From the NCBI GenBank assembly GCA_025548565.1, contig JAJLPB010000011.1, positions 124,001-188,000 on the forward strand: a stretch of 64,000 nt of DNA, given 5' to 3'. A model generated the notes under the pieces. The model was given only the letters and a program-made list of their open reading frames with translations, searched no databases and was not told the DNA's origin. The stretch comes from Rugamonas sp. A1-17 (GTDB taxonomy: Bacteria; Pseudomonadota; Gammaproteobacteria; Burkholderiales; Burkholderiaceae_D). This document shows positions 25,669 to 35,780 of this stretch, piece by piece. Position 1 is the first letter of the stretch, and the number at the start of each line of letters is the position of its first letter. The translations under genes were made by a program, and so were the position numbers.

Positions 25669-26376
25669 CTACACCTCGGTGCCCGCGAACTGGCGGTAGC
25701 CGCGCGCGCGCAGGGCGCAGGCCGGGCAGGTGCCGCAGCCATAGCCCCAGTCGTGCAGCGCGCCGCGCTCGCCCAGGTAGCAGGTGTGGGTGCCGTCGCG
25801 GATCAGGTCGACCAGCGCCTGGCCGCCCAGCTCCCGCGCCAGCTCCCAGGTCTGGCGCTTGTCGCGCCACATCAGCGGGGTCTCCAGCTTGAGGCGGGTG
25901 TCCATGCCCAGGTTGAGCGCCACCTGCAGCGCCTTCATGGTGTCGTCGCGGCAGTCCGGGTAGCCGGAGAAGTCGGTCTCGCACATGCCGCCCACCAGCA
26001 CCGTCAGGCCGCGCCGGTAAGCCACGGTGGCGGCCACCGTCATGAACAGCAGGTTGCGGCCGGGGACGAAGGTGTTGGGCAGGCCGTTGGCCTGGGTCTC
26101 GATGGCGATATCGTGGGTCATCGCGGTCTGCGAGATCTCGGAGATCAGCGACAGGTCGATCATGTGGTCCTCGCCCAGCTTGGCGTTCCACTCGGGCGAG
26201 TGGGCGCGCAGGCGCTCGATCACGGACGGGCGCACGGTCAGTTCGACGGCGTGGCGCTGGCCGTAGTCGAAGCCGATGGTCTCCACGCGCGCGTAGTGCT
26301 TCAGCGCCCAGGCCAGGCAGGTGGTGGAATCTTGGCCACCGCTAAACAGGACCAGGGCGGAATCGGTAGGCAGCAT
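25669..26376 (-). CDS. queC: 7-cyano-7-deazaguanine synthase QueC
   Basis: A 235-residue enzyme that turns 7-carboxy-7-deazaguanine into preQ0 with ATP and ammonia, in queuosine tRNA modification. SGGQDSTT near residue 12 is the PP-loop. The zinc-binding cysteines are in CYLGERG and [10 protein letters not shown] near the C terminus (about 195-220). The length is normal. No other que gene is near. Its stop codon directly abuts the ATG of the diguanylate cyclase gene, an unusual partner. Confidence 0.95.
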   Translation of the reverse strand: MLPTDSALVLFSGGQDSTTCLAWALKHYARVETIGFDYGQRHAVELTVRPSVIERLRAHSPEWNAKLGEDHMIDLSLISEISQTAMTHDIAIETQANGLPNTFVPGRNLLFMTVAATVAYRRGLTVLVGGMCETDFSGYPDCRDDTMKALQVALNLGMDTRLKLETPLMWRDKRQTWELARELGGQALVDLIRDGTHTCYLGERGALHDWGYGCGTCPACALRARGYRQFAGTEV

Positions 26377-26482
26377 TGCTATGTTCTTTCAAGGACTTGC
26401 AGGGCGTTGCAACGTTATAAGTACGCCATCTTTTAGGGCAATCCGGTAACATGTCAGCCAGCGTACACCCTGATGGAGTCTC

Positions 26483-28345
26483 ATGTTACCGGCATCGCCA
26501 GCAAAAAAAATGGCAGGATCACGAATTTTGGCACAAGTTGTGGCAAAAGTATCCGGCCGCCTCGCCGTGGCCGGCGTTCTCGCAGCCGTTGCGCTGCCCG
26601 CCGCCGCGCAGGGATTGAAATACGACGTCCACATCGACGCCCCCGGCCCGCTGCGGGAACTGCTGGAACAGAACCTTGACCTGCTGCGCTTTCGCGGCAA
26701 CGCGCGCATGGACCGCGAGCAGCTGGTGCGCCTGGTGCGCGCCGCGCCCGAGCAGGTCAAGACGCTGGCGGCCACCGACGGCTACTACTCGCCGGTGGTG
26801 GACGCCCGGCTCGACCGCGACGGCGACACGCCCCGGGTCGAGATCAGCGTGCAGCCGGGCGAGCCGGTGCGGGTCGGCGACATCGACCTGGTGCTGCAAG
26901 GCTTCGCGCCGGTGCCTGACCTGCCGCCCGAAAAACAGTTCGACACCACCGCACTGAAAGCCGGCTGGACGCTCAAGAAGGGCCAGGTGTTCCGCCAGAC
27001 CGACTGGGAGCAGGCCAAGCGCGGCCTGCTGCGCCAGGTGGTGCAGACGCGCTACCCGCGCGCGCAACTGACCGACACCCAGGCCACGGTGGACCCGGAC
27101 AACCACCTGGCCACGCTGCGGGTGGTGCTCGACAGCGGCCCGGAGCTGCGCTTCGGCGAGCTGCGCGTGGAGGGCCTGAAGCGCTACCCGGCCGCCATCG
27201 TGCGCAACCTGAACCCCATCCATCCGGGCGACTACTACAGCGAGGCCGCGCTGCAGTCCTATCAGGCGCGCCTGCAGGACACCGGCTACTTCAGCAGCGT
27301 GGAGGTGAGCGCCGACATGGGCGCGGTGCTCAACGAACAGCTGGAGGCCGGCGCCGCCACGCCGAAGCAAAACGCCGAAGCCGCGATGGCGCCGCTGCCG
27401 CTGCTGGTGCGCGTGACCGAGAACAAGCGCCGCAACGTCAGCGCCGGCCTGGGTTTCAGCACCAACACCGGCAACCGCGCCTCGCTGGCGTATGACGACC
27501 TGTCGGTGTTCGGCCTGCGCATGAAGAGCGCGCTGACGCTGGAGACCAAGAAGCAGACCGCGCGCAGCGATTTCTACTTCCCCACCACCATCGACGGCTA
27601 CAACGACAGCTTCGGCGCCTCGTTCGAGCGCAGCGACATTTCCGGCGAGGTCACCAGCGTGGCCAGCGTGGCCGGCAAGCGCGCCTGGGGCACGCCGCTG
27701 CTCGAGCGCAGCCTGTCGCTGGAGCTGCTGACCGAGACCAAGACGCTGGACGGCATCCCGTCCAGCACCAGCAAAAGCCTGCCGCTGACCTACGCCGTCA
27801 CCTGGCGCAAGCTGGACAACCTGCTGTTCCCGACCAAGGGCTACGCGCTCAACGCGCAACTGGGCGGCGCGCTGCTGCCCATCCTGACCGACGAGGCCTT
27901 CGTGCGCGGCTACGCGCGCGCCGTGTGGTACCGGCCACTGACCACCAGCACCAACCTGATACTGCGGGCCGAGCTGGGCGCGCTGGCCTCGCGCGACAAG
28001 AACGGCGTGCCGGCCGTGTACCTGTTCCGCGCCGGCGGCGACCAGTCGGTGCGCGGCTACGCCTTCCAGGAGCTGGGCGTGCGCGAAGGCGACGCCATCA
28101 CCGGCGGCCGCTACCTGGCCACCGGCAGCGCCGAGTTCCAGTACTGGTTCAAGCCCGCCTACGGCATGGCGGTGTTCTACGACGCCGGCAACGCGGGCGA
28201 CACCTTCAGCGCGCTGCATCCGAAATCCGGCTACGGCGCCGGCGGCCGCTGGAAAAGCCCCGTCGGGCCGATCAACGTGGACGTCGCCTACGGCCACGCG
28301 GTCCACAAATACCGATTGCACTTCTCGCTGGGATTCACCTTCTGA
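26483..28345 (+). CDS. tamA: TamA, BamA-family outer-membrane assembly factor
   Basis: A 620-residue protein of the TAM complex, which with TamB moves proteins or phospholipids to the outer membrane. A long N-terminal region ends in a signal peptide at about residue 42 (PAAA-QG). Three POTRA-type domains follow to about 280: LKYDVHIDAPGPLRELLEQNL, PRVEISVQPGEPVRVGDIDL, ELRFGELRVEGLKRYP. The C-terminal surface-antigen barrel has the RAGGDQSVRGYAFQELG motif (about 515-530) and ends in LHFSLGFTF. GGAG lies before the ATG. The stop overlaps the tamB start (TGATG), as in most proteobacteria. Confidence 0.93.
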   Translation: MLPASPAKKMAGSRILAQVVAKVSGRLAVAGVLAAVALPAAAQGLKYDVHIDAPGPLRELLEQNLDLLRFRGNARMDREQLVRLVRAAPEQVKTLAATDGYYSPVVDARLDRDGDTPRVEISVQPGEPVRVGDIDLVLQGFAPVPDLPPEKQFDTTALKAGWTLKKGQVFRQTDWEQAKRGLLRQVVQTRYPRAQLTDTQATVDPDNHLATLRVVLDSGPELRFGELRVEGLKRYPAAIVRNLNPIHPGDYYSEAALQSYQARLQDTGYFSSVEVSADMGAVLNEQLEAGAATPKQNAEAAMAPLPLLVRVTENKRRNVSAGLGFSTNTGNRASLAYDDLSVFGLRMKSALTLETKKQTARSDFYFPTTIDGYNDSFGASFERSDISGEVTSVASVAGKRAWGTPLLERSLSLELLTETKTLDGIPSSTSKSLPLTYAVTWRKLDNLLFPTKGYALNAQLGGALLPILTDEAFVRGYARAVWYRPLTTSTNLILRAELGALASRDKNGVPAVYLFRAGGDQSVRGYAFQELGVREGDAITGGRYLATGSAEFQYWFKPAYGMAVFYDAGNAGDTFSALHPKSGYGAGGRWKSPVGPINVDVAYGHAVHKYRLHFSLGFTF

Positions 28346-31300
28346 TGGCCGACAACCAAGACACTCCAACCCCGGCGCCGCCGGAAGCGCCGAACACCGC
28401 CGCCACGCCGCCGCGCCGCCGCTGGCCGCGGCGCGTGCTGGTTTCGCTCGGCGTGCTGGTCGCGCTGCTGGCCGGCGCCTTCTGGCTGCTGGGCCGCGAA
28501 TCGACCTTGCAGCAGCTGGTGCAGCGCATCGCCAACGCCAGCGGCGGACAGATCGCCGTCAGCGGCGTCTCCGGATCGCTGTACCACCGCATGCACATCG
28601 GGCACCTGGTCTATCGCAGCAAGGACAGCATCGTCACGGCCGGCGACATCGACATCAACTGGTCGCCGCTGCAGTATTTTTCCGAAGGCCTGGCCATCAG
28701 CGAACTGCATGTGGCCGCGCTGACGGTGCGGAGCATCGGCCCGTCGGAGCCGGCCAAGATGCCTGAATCGCTGGCCGCGCCCTTCCGTCTCAGCCTGTCC
28801 GACGCGCGGCTCGACAAGCTGACGCTGACCAGCGCCACCGGCAGCAACGTGATCGAACGCCTGCGCTTCCAGCTGTACGGCGACCGCACCACCTGGCACC
28901 TGCAGGAGGCCAGCGCCCACACCGCGTTCGGCGACGCCACCGCCGACCTGACCATCGGCGCCAACAAGCCGTTCGCGCTGCAAGGCAAGGCCGCGCTGGT
29001 GCAAACCGGCGCCGCTGCGCAGCAGGCGAAGACCGGCGGCGCGCGGCTGTCGCTGGAGGCCGGAGGCAATCTGACGCTGCTGACGCTCAAGGCGCAGGGC
29101 AGCGCCAATGGCGCCAGCGGCAAGGCCAATGTGGCGCTGGCGCCGTTCGATCCCATCATCCTGCGCGCGCTGGACCTGAACGCCCGCGATCTCGATCCGG
29201 CCGGCTTCGACCCAAGCTGGCCGCAAGCGAAATTCAGCCTCCAAGTCAGCGCCGCCATCGCCACCGATCAAAAGCTGTCCGGCCAATTCGCCCTGCTCAA
29301 CCAAGGCAAGGCCGCGCCGCTCGACCAGCAAGGCTTGCCGCTGCAGGCCTTCAGCGGCAAGCTGGCCGGCACGCTGACCGCCTCCCAGCTGGAGAACGTG
29401 CTGCTCGACCTGGGCGCGGCGGGACGCTTCACCGGCGGCGGCCACGTCAAGCGCAGCGCGCCCGACGCCGGCGTCGACGCCGCGCAGTTCGCGCTGCACA
29501 CCGACCGCCTCGATCTGAAGAACATCCACAGCAGCATTAACAAGACAAGCGTGGCCGGCGACATCACGCTGGGCAGCACGCCAAGCAAGCAAACGCTGAG
29601 CGCAAAACTGGCGCAGGACGGCCTGCGCCTGGACCTGCAAGCCTCGCTGGCCGACGCGCTGCTGCAGCTGCACGAGGCGCGCCTGCTGGCGAAGAAAGGC
29701 AGCATCAGCGCCACCGGCCAGGCCAGCCTCAAAGACAAGCGTGAATTCAGCGCCAAGCTGCGCGCCGACCATTTCGATCCGTCCGCGCTGGGCGCCGGCT
29801 ATCCGGTGGCCGACCTCAATGCCGACATCAACGCCAGCGGCCATGTCGCGCCGGCATGGCAGGTCGCGGCCAGCTTCGACCTGAAGGCCAGCAAGCTCGC
29901 GGGCCAGACGCTGTCCGGCAACGGCAAGCTGAATGCGGACGCGCAGCACATCAGCGGTGTGGACGCCCACCTGGCGATGGCGCAGAACACCGCCGACATC
30001 AGCGGCGGCTTCGGCGCGCCGGGCGAACAGCTGCGCTGGAAGGTCGACGCGCGCCAGCTGTCCGCGCTGGCCTCCGACTTGATCGGCGCCGTCAGCGCCA
30101 GCGGCATCGTCACCGGCAGCATGGCCGAGCCGCGCACCACCTTCGAAGCCGACGCAAAAGGACTGGGTCTGGCCTCCGCCAAGCGCCCCGTGCCCGATAG
30201 CCTGATCCACGCCGCCGGCGACATCGCGCTGGCCGGGCCGAAGAAAACGCCCGAGCTGAAAATGAACGGCGCCATACAACGCCTGAACCCCGCCGCTTTC
30301 GGCGCGGCGCAGGCGGGTTCCGTCAACGCCACCTTCACGGCCGACGCGCGGCTGGCCGCCGACTGGCGCGCCGGCGTGAACCTGACATTGCAACCGTCGA
30401 CCTTCGCCAACGCGCCGCTGAGCGGTTACGCCAAACTGAACGCCGACAAGGACAGCATCGACAACGCCGACATCGACCTGCGGCTGGCGTCCAACAGCCT
30501 GCAGGCGAAGGGCAGTTTCGGCAGCCCGCGCGACCGGCTCGATTGGAAGCTCAGCGCGCCGCAGCTGGCCGCGCTGGGTCCGCAGTTCGCGGGCACGCTG
30601 CAGGCCAGCGGCAGCCTGTCCGGCACCCGCGCCAAGCCGGCGCTGACGCTCGCGCTGGACGGCGCCAACCTGCGCGCGCCCGGCCAGCAGCAAATCGGCA
30701 CGATACGCGGCAGCGCCACGCTGGGCAGCACCGCCGCGCTGGCGGCCGGCACGCCGCCAACCATCTCGTCGACCATCTCGGCGGTCACGTCGGCGGCCAA
30801 ATCGGCCGTGGCATCGGCGGCCACTTCGGCGAACGCACCAGCCGCCGCCGCGACGCAGGACCGCCGCGCGGACACCGGCGCCAACGCCCGCGCCACGGCA
30901 CGCGCCAACGCGGCACGCGGCGGCAGCGGCGACGCCGACACCTACGCCGACGTGCCGCTGGTGAGCGACATCGAAATCACCCGCTACGTCTCCCCTTCCC
31001 TGACGCTGGACAAGGCGCGCCTGCAAACCAGCGGCACGCGCAGCAGCCATACATTGCAGCTCAGCGCCAGCAACGCCGACTTCGACGCCGCCGTGCGCGT
31101 CAAGGGCGGCTGGGCCAACGACACCTGGACCGGCGCCATCGACACCCTGCAAAACCGCGGCCGCTACGCCTTCACGCTGGCCGCGCCGGCGCCGCTGAAA
31201 CTGGCCGCGCCGGCCGGCAGCGGCGTCGCCGGCTTGCTGCACCCGGAGCAGATCGCCCTGGGCGCCACCGCCATCAAGCTCCCCGACGGCAGCATCCGCA

Positions 31301-33000
31301 TCGACAGCCTGGAAAAAACCGGCCCCGCGTGGCGCAGCAAGGGCATGGCCGCCGGCGTGCCGGTCAACTACCTGGCCCAGTTCTCCGACGCCTGGCGCGA
31401 CAACGTCCGCAGCACCATGACCGTCGGCGCGGAATGGGGCCTGCACCTGCAGGCGGCCAGCAAGGACAGCCCGCCGGTGCTGGGCGGCCTGCTGCACGTG
31501 TACCGCGAACAGGGCGACCTGACCATCACCGGCGCCGACCTGCCGCAGCCGCTCGGCCTGCGCACGCTGGACGGCCGGGTCGACATCAACGACGGCACGC
31601 TGCGCCTGCAACTGAAGGTGGACGGCATCCGCGCCGGCCAGGCGCGCCTCGACGCCACCGCGCAGCTGCACGACGGCCGCCTGGCCGACAGCAGCGCCAT
31701 CACGCTGAGCGGCAACGCCAATATGGGCTCGCTGGCCTGGCTGGCGCCGCTGGCGGGCCAGCCGGGACTGGAAATCGACGGCGCGCTCAAGGTGGCCGTC
31801 ACCGGCGGCGGCACCATCGCCGCGCCGCTGCTGGACGGCGACATCAGCGGCGACAAGCTGGTGCTGAACTGGGTCGACCAGGGCATCAAGCTGCGCAACG
31901 GCCAGCTGCAGGCACGCCTGAGCGGCGACCAGCTGCAGCTGCAAAAGCTGGCCTTCGACGGCAACGAGGGCCACGCCCAGGCCGACGGCTGGATACGCTA
32001 CGCAGCCAACGAGGCCACCATGAGCCTGCGCCTCAGCGCCGACAAGCTGGAAGTGCTGTCGCGCCCCGACCGCATCCTGGTCGTCAGCGGCCAGAGCACG
32101 CTGGTGCGCGACGCCAAGCGCTTCCAGCTGGACGGCAAATTCCGCGCCGACCGCGCCAACATCGAACTGGCCGGCGAGAACACGCCCACCCTCAGCGACG
32201 ACGTGGTCATCATCGGCAAGGGCGCGCCGCCGGCCAAGGCGCAGGCGCAACAAGGCCAGCCGCTCAACATCGACCTGGAGGCCGACCTGGGCGACGCCTT
32301 CAACCTCAAAGGCAAGGGCCTGGATGCCCAGCTGGCCGGCGCGGTGCGCATCCACGTGGCCGACCGCCGGCCGCCGCGCGTCAACGGCAGCATCCGCGTG
32401 GTCAGCGGCACCTACGCGGCGTATGGGCAGAAGCTGGCGATCGACCGCGGCGTGATCAACTTCACCGGCGCCTACGACAACCCGGGCCTGAGCATCCTGG
32501 CCGTGCGCCGCCGGCCGGAGGGCGAGGCTCTCAGCGAGACCAATGTGGAAGCGGGCGTGGAAGTGCGCGGCACGGCGCTGGCGCCGGTGGCCAAGCTGGT
32601 GTCCACGCCGGCCGTGTCGGACAGCGACAAGCTGGCGTGGCTGGTGCTGGGCCACGGCATCGACAACACCGCCGGCAACGACATGGCGCTGCTCAGCGCG
32701 GCGGCGGGCGCGCTGTTCGGCGGCGGCCAGGGCAAGCTGGCCAACGCGCTGGGCGTGGATGAACTGGGCGTGAGCCAGGCGGCCGGCACCTCGGCCGGCG
32801 CGGCCACCGGCTTGCAGACCACGGTGGTCACGGTGGGCAAGCGGCTGTCGTCGCGCGCCTACCTGAGCTTCGAGCAGGGCGCGGGCACGGCGACCAGCCT
32901 GGTCAAGCTGAGGTACAAGCTGAACCCGCGCATCTCGCTGCAATTCCAGACTGGCACCAACAACGCGCTGGACGTGCTCTACACCTGGGCCTTCGATTAA
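28345..33000 (+). CDS. tamB: TamB, translocation and assembly module inner-membrane component
   Basis: A 1551-residue protein. One N-terminal membrane anchor (about 30-50, RRVLVSLGVLVALLAGAFWLL) follows a Pro-rich cytoplasmic tip. A very long beta-rich AsmA-like region then forms the periplasm-spanning groove. The C-terminal DUF490 domain (about 1200-1551) has VSGTYAAYGQKLAIDRGVINFTG, GAYDNPGLSILAVRR and LVLGHGID, and ends DVLYTWAFD. An insertion rich in Ala, Ser and Thr lies around residues 805-860. The start overlaps the tamA stop. The long frame on the opposite strand is a codon-bias shadow. Confidence 0.93.
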   Translation: MADNQDTPTPAPPEAPNTAATPPRRRWPRRVLVSLGVLVALLAGAFWLLGRESTLQQLVQRIANASGGQIAVSGVSGSLYHRMHIGHLVYRSKDSIVTAGDIDINWSPLQYFSEGLAISELHVAALTVRSIGPSEPAKMPESLAAPFRLSLSDARLDKLTLTSATGSNVIERLRFQLYGDRTTWHLQEASAHTAFGDATADLTIGANKPFALQGKAALVQTGAAAQQAKTGGARLSLEAGGNLTLLTLKAQGSANGASGKANVALAPFDPIILRALDLNARDLDPAGFDPSWPQAKFSLQVSAAIATDQKLSGQFALLNQGKAAPLDQQGLPLQAFSGKLAGTLTASQLENVLLDLGAAGRFTGGGHVKRSAPDAGVDAAQFALHTDRLDLKNIHSSINKTSVAGDITLGSTPSKQTLSAKLAQDGLRLDLQASLADALLQLHEARLLAKKGSISATGQASLKDKREFSAKLRADHFDPSALGAGYPVADLNADINASGHVAPAWQVAASFDLKASKLAGQTLSGNGKLNADAQHISGVDAHLAMAQNTADISGGFGAPGEQLRWKVDARQLSALASDLIGAVSASGIVTGSMAEPRTTFEADAKGLGLASAKRPVPDSLIHAAGDIALAGPKKTPELKMNGAIQRLNPAAFGAAQAGSVNATFTADARLAADWRAGVNLTLQPSTFANAPLSGYAKLNADKDSIDNADIDLRLASNSLQAKGSFGSPRDRLDWKLSAPQLAALGPQFAGTLQASGSLSGTRAKPALTLALDGANLRAPGQQQIGTIRGSATLGSTAALAAGTPPTISSTISAVTSAAKSAVASAATSANAPAAAATQDRRADTGANARATARANAARGGSGDADTYADVPLVSDIEITRYVSPSLTLDKARLQTSGTRSSHTLQLSASNADFDAAVRVKGGWANDTWTGAIDTLQNRGRYAFTLAAPAPLKLAAPAGSGVAGLLHPEQIALGATAIKLPDGSIRIDSLEKTGPAWRSKGMAAGVPVNYLAQFSDAWRDNVRSTMTVGAEWGLHLQAASKDSPPVLGGLLHVYREQGDLTITGADLPQPLGLRTLDGRVDINDGTLRLQLKVDGIRAGQARLDATAQLHDGRLADSSAITLSGNANMGSLAWLAPLAGQPGLEIDGALKVAVTGGGTIAAPLLDGDISGDKLVLNWVDQGIKLRNGQLQARLSGDQLQLQKLAFDGNEGHAQADGWIRYAANEATMSLRLSADKLEVLSRPDRILVVSGQSTLVRDAKRFQLDGKFRADRANIELAGENTPTLSDDVVIIGKGAPPAKAQAQQGQPLNIDLEADLGDAFNLKGKGLDAQLAGAVRIHVADRRPPRVNGSIRVVSGTYAAYGQKLAIDRGVINFTGAYDNPGLSILAVRRRPEGEALSETNVEAGVEVRGTALAPVAKLVSTPAVSDSDKLAWLVLGHGIDNTAGNDMALLSAAAGALFGGGQGKLANALGVDELGVSQAAGTSAGAATGLQTTVVTVGKRLSSRAYLSFEQGAGTATSLVKLRYKLNPRISLQFQTGTNNALDVLYTWAFD

Positions 33001-33110
33001 CTTGGATTATGGTCCGGCACCGGGTCGTCCTGCGGCACGGGATGGGGGATGGCCGGCGGCGCCGGGTCATCCACCGGGATAGGGTCGGGGGCGCGGTGAG
33101 TGAGGTGCAT
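32997..33110 (-). CDS. 37-residue Pro/Asp-rich small protein
   Basis: A small ORF encoding MHLTHRAPDPIPVDDP followed by further P/D/H-rich sequence ending DHNPS. AAGGAG lies eight bases before its ATG. Its TAA stop overlaps the tamB stop on the other strand. Codon third positions are strongly GC, as in real genes here. It starts 45 bases after the S9 peptidase gene on the same strand and may be co-transcribed with it. The family is not recognised; such short Pro/Asp-rich ORFs are easily missed in annotation. Confidence 0.5.
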   Translation of the reverse strand: MHLTHRAPDPIPVDDPAPPAIPHPVPQDDPVPDHNPS

Positions 33111-33155
33111 GGTCGGTACTCCTTGAGCTGAGTCGTACCGCCATTTTACGCCGCT

Positions 33156-35615
33156 CTACACCGGTTTCGCGTGCCGGACGTATTTATCCAGCCACGCGTT
33201 GGTCTCGTACAGCATGTGCAGGATGGACTCGCGCGCGCGGTAGGCGTGCGACTCGTTCGGCAGCATCACCAGCCGCGCCGTGCCGCCCAGCCCCTTGATG
33301 GCCTGGAACATGCGCTCGCTCTGCAAGGGGAAGGTGCCGGAGTTGCTGTCCTCGGCGCCGTGGATCAGCAGCATCGCATCCTTGATCTTGTCGGCGTTAT
33401 TAAACGGCGACATGGCCTGGTAGACCTCCTGCGCCTGCCAGAACGCCCGCTCCTCAGACTGGAAGCCGAACGGCGTCAGCGTGCGGTTGTAGGCGCCGCT
33501 GCGCGCTATCCCCGCGCGGAACAGCCGCGTGTGCGCCAGCAGGTTGCCGGTCATGAAGGCGCCGTAGGAATGGCCGCCGATGGCGATGCGGTGGCGGTCG
33601 GCCACGCCGCGCCGCACCACCTCGTCCACCGCCGCCTGCGCGTCCGCCACCAACTGCGGCAGATAGCTGTCGTTCGGCTCCGCGTCGCCGGCGCCGATGA
33701 TGGGGAAGGATGGATTGTCCAGCACCGCGTAGCCCATCGCCAGGAAGGCCGCCGGCCCCCAGTAGCTGACCGCGTTGAAGCGGTACGGCGAGCCGGTGGT
33801 CTGGCTGGCCGCGCCGGCCGACTTGAACTCCTGCGGATAGGCCCACATCAGCAGCGGCAGCGGGCCGTCGCGCACCGCGTCGTACCCGGATGGCAGCATC
33901 AGCGTGGCCGTCAGCTCGACGCCGTCGTTGCGCGGGTAGCGGATCTGCTCCTTGTGCACGTCCTTGAGCTGCGGCGTCGGATGCGGATAGTTGGTCAGCG
34001 CCTTGAGCTGCAGGCCCTCGGGCCGCGTCAGGTCGCGCAGGTAATAGTTGGGCCGCTCGGTCGGCGACTCGCGCGTCGTCAGCAGCAGCGTGCCGTCGTC
34101 GTTCAGCACCGCCGCCACGTTCTCGAAATACGGCGCCTCGCTCTGGAACAGGCGCACCTTGTGCCGCGTGGTCAGGCTCAAACGGTCGATGAAAGGACGG
34201 TCGCCCTCCGGCGTGGCGCCGGCGCCGTCCAGCAGGATGGTGGTGCCGGGGCCGATCAGCAGGCGCGGGAAGCCGCTGGCGTCGGCCCGCATCACCGGCG
34301 AGCCGGGGCTGTTGTAGCGGTCCTCGTACGAACCGGCGTAGATCAGCTCCGGCGGCGTGGACAAGTGTTCGGGCTCGATCATCCACTGCTTGTAGTCGCG
34401 CGTCTTGTGCCAGCGCTCGTTGATCAGGGCGACGTCGCCGCGCCCCCAGGCCACGCCGGCGTAGCGCATCGTCAGCCGCGCCAGCACCAGCGGCGGTTCG
34501 CGGAACGGCGCCGCGTGCACGTAGACCACGTCGCGGACGTTGTCGATCACCGGACGCGCCGGATCGCCGCCGTCCTGCGCCTCGGTCCACACCAGCGTGG
34601 CCGGCACGTCGGCCCGCCACGACACATGGCGCACGCCCTCGGACACCGCGTCGTTCCCCGGCGGCAGGCCCTCCTCCAGCGGCAGCGTGGCCACCGTGTG
34701 CAGCACCTCGCCCTGCAGGTCGCGCACCTCGATGCGCTCGCCGAAGCTGGACGCCGGCACGATGTAGGAATACGGCCGCGTCACGCTTTGCGTCAGCAGG
34801 TACTGGCCGCCCGGCGCGATCGAGGTCCGTGAGAACTGCCCCGGCGCGCCGATCGGGCGCGGCTTGCCGTGCAGGTCCAGCAGCACCATCTGCACCGTGA
34901 CGTAGTACTCGAACAGGCGCGCGTCATCCTCGTTCTTCAGCAGGTCCTGGTAGGTGCGCAGCTGGCGCGGCGCGCCTCCCGGTTCGCTGTCCTGCAGCAT
35001 CGGGCCGGCCGGCACGCCGTCCGATTGCGGCGCCTTGCCGATGCCGGCGGGCCGCCAGTACACCAGCAGGCCGCTGCTGTCGGGCAGCCAGTTGAAGCCG
35101 CGCGTGAGCACCGCCGACAAAGGCTGCGCCGACAAGCGCCTGGCCTTGCGCGCCTCGATATCGACCAGCCACAATTCCACCGCGCCGCGCTCGCCCTTGT
35201 AGGCCACATGCGAGAACGCCAGGTGGCGCTGGTCGGGCGACCAGGCCAGGTCCGCCAGGCGCAGCGCGCGCGGCAAGCCCTTGATGCGGCTTTCCTTTTG
35301 CGTGGCGATGTCCAGCAGACCGAGGTCGGTGCCGAACGAGAAGCGGGACGAGGAACAGGTGCGCGGGTTGATGCGCAGGCCGGCCAGCTTGAGCTCCGGC
35401 TGCGCCACCTCGGCGATGCCCGGCAGCGGCGGCGTCTGCACCACGGCGGCCAGGTTGCGTTGCGGGCTCAGGCTGAGGCCCGGCGCGCGCGGCGCGTCGA
35501 CGATGTCCATCAGCGCGGCGGGCGGCAGGCGGTAGCCGCCCTCCTGCGCGCCGGCCTGCGGCGAGGCGGCCATCAATCCCAGATTCAGCGGCAGCATGGT
35601 TAACGGTTTGTTCAT
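33156..35615 (-). CDS. Exported S9-family serine peptidase (glutamyl-endopeptidase / S9D-like)
   Basis: An 819-residue prolyl-oligopeptidase-superfamily enzyme. A signal peptide ends near residue 23 (AGA-QE). A beta-propeller spans about 40-540, with ENVAAVLNDDGTLLLTTRESPTERPN typical of S9D glutamyl endopeptidases. The alpha/beta hydrolase domain follows: catalytic Ser in GGHSYGAFM (about 675), Asp in HGAEDSNSG (about 757), His in NESHAY (about 793). It probably cuts peptides in the periplasm. AAGGA precedes the ATG. Confidence 0.9.
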   Translation of the reverse strand: MNKPLTMLPLNLGLMAASPQAGAQEGGYRLPPAALMDIVDAPRAPGLSLSPQRNLAAVVQTPPLPGIAEVAQPELKLAGLRINPRTCSSSRFSFGTDLGLLDIATQKESRIKGLPRALRLADLAWSPDQRHLAFSHVAYKGERGAVELWLVDIEARKARRLSAQPLSAVLTRGFNWLPDSSGLLVYWRPAGIGKAPQSDGVPAGPMLQDSEPGGAPRQLRTYQDLLKNEDDARLFEYYVTVQMVLLDLHGKPRPIGAPGQFSRTSIAPGGQYLLTQSVTRPYSYIVPASSFGERIEVRDLQGEVLHTVATLPLEEGLPPGNDAVSEGVRHVSWRADVPATLVWTEAQDGGDPARPVIDNVRDVVYVHAAPFREPPLVLARLTMRYAGVAWGRGDVALINERWHKTRDYKQWMIEPEHLSTPPELIYAGSYEDRYNSPGSPVMRADASGFPRLLIGPGTTILLDGAGATPEGDRPFIDRLSLTTRHKVRLFQSEAPYFENVAAVLNDDGTLLLTTRESPTERPNYYLRDLTRPEGLQLKALTNYPHPTPQLKDVHKEQIRYPRNDGVELTATLMLPSGYDAVRDGPLPLLMWAYPQEFKSAGAASQTTGSPYRFNAVSYWGPAAFLAMGYAVLDNPSFPIIGAGDAEPNDSYLPQLVADAQAAVDEVVRRGVADRHRIAIGGHSYGAFMTGNLLAHTRLFRAGIARSGAYNRTLTPFGFQSEERAFWQAQEVYQAMSPFNNADKIKDAMLLIHGAEDSNSGTFPLQSERMFQAIKGLGGTARLVMLPNESHAYRARESILHMLYETNAWLDKYVRHAKPV

Positions 35616-35780
35616 GGAAGTCCTTTCGGTCCAGAAGCGAGGCTGCTGCGGACCAGTTTGCTTATGCTATCCGTGAATGTCAATCAATGCCGGATATTCC
35701 GTGACAATCTGTAACGCTGGGGCGCGCAGGCGGAGTGGCGTACAATCGCGGTTCTTCGAATCACGCCGTTGGAATCGTCT

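Noticed and set aside
23029-26436. A 1135-codon plus-strand frame opposite the diguanylate cyclase and queC
   Set aside because: Antisense to two recognised genes; no start signal and no domain.
28288-32943. A 1551-codon open frame on the minus strand opposite tamB
   Set aside because: It follows the codon-bias shadow of tamB. Its translation is Arg/Gly/Val/Ala-rich with no domain, and it has no ribosome-binding site.
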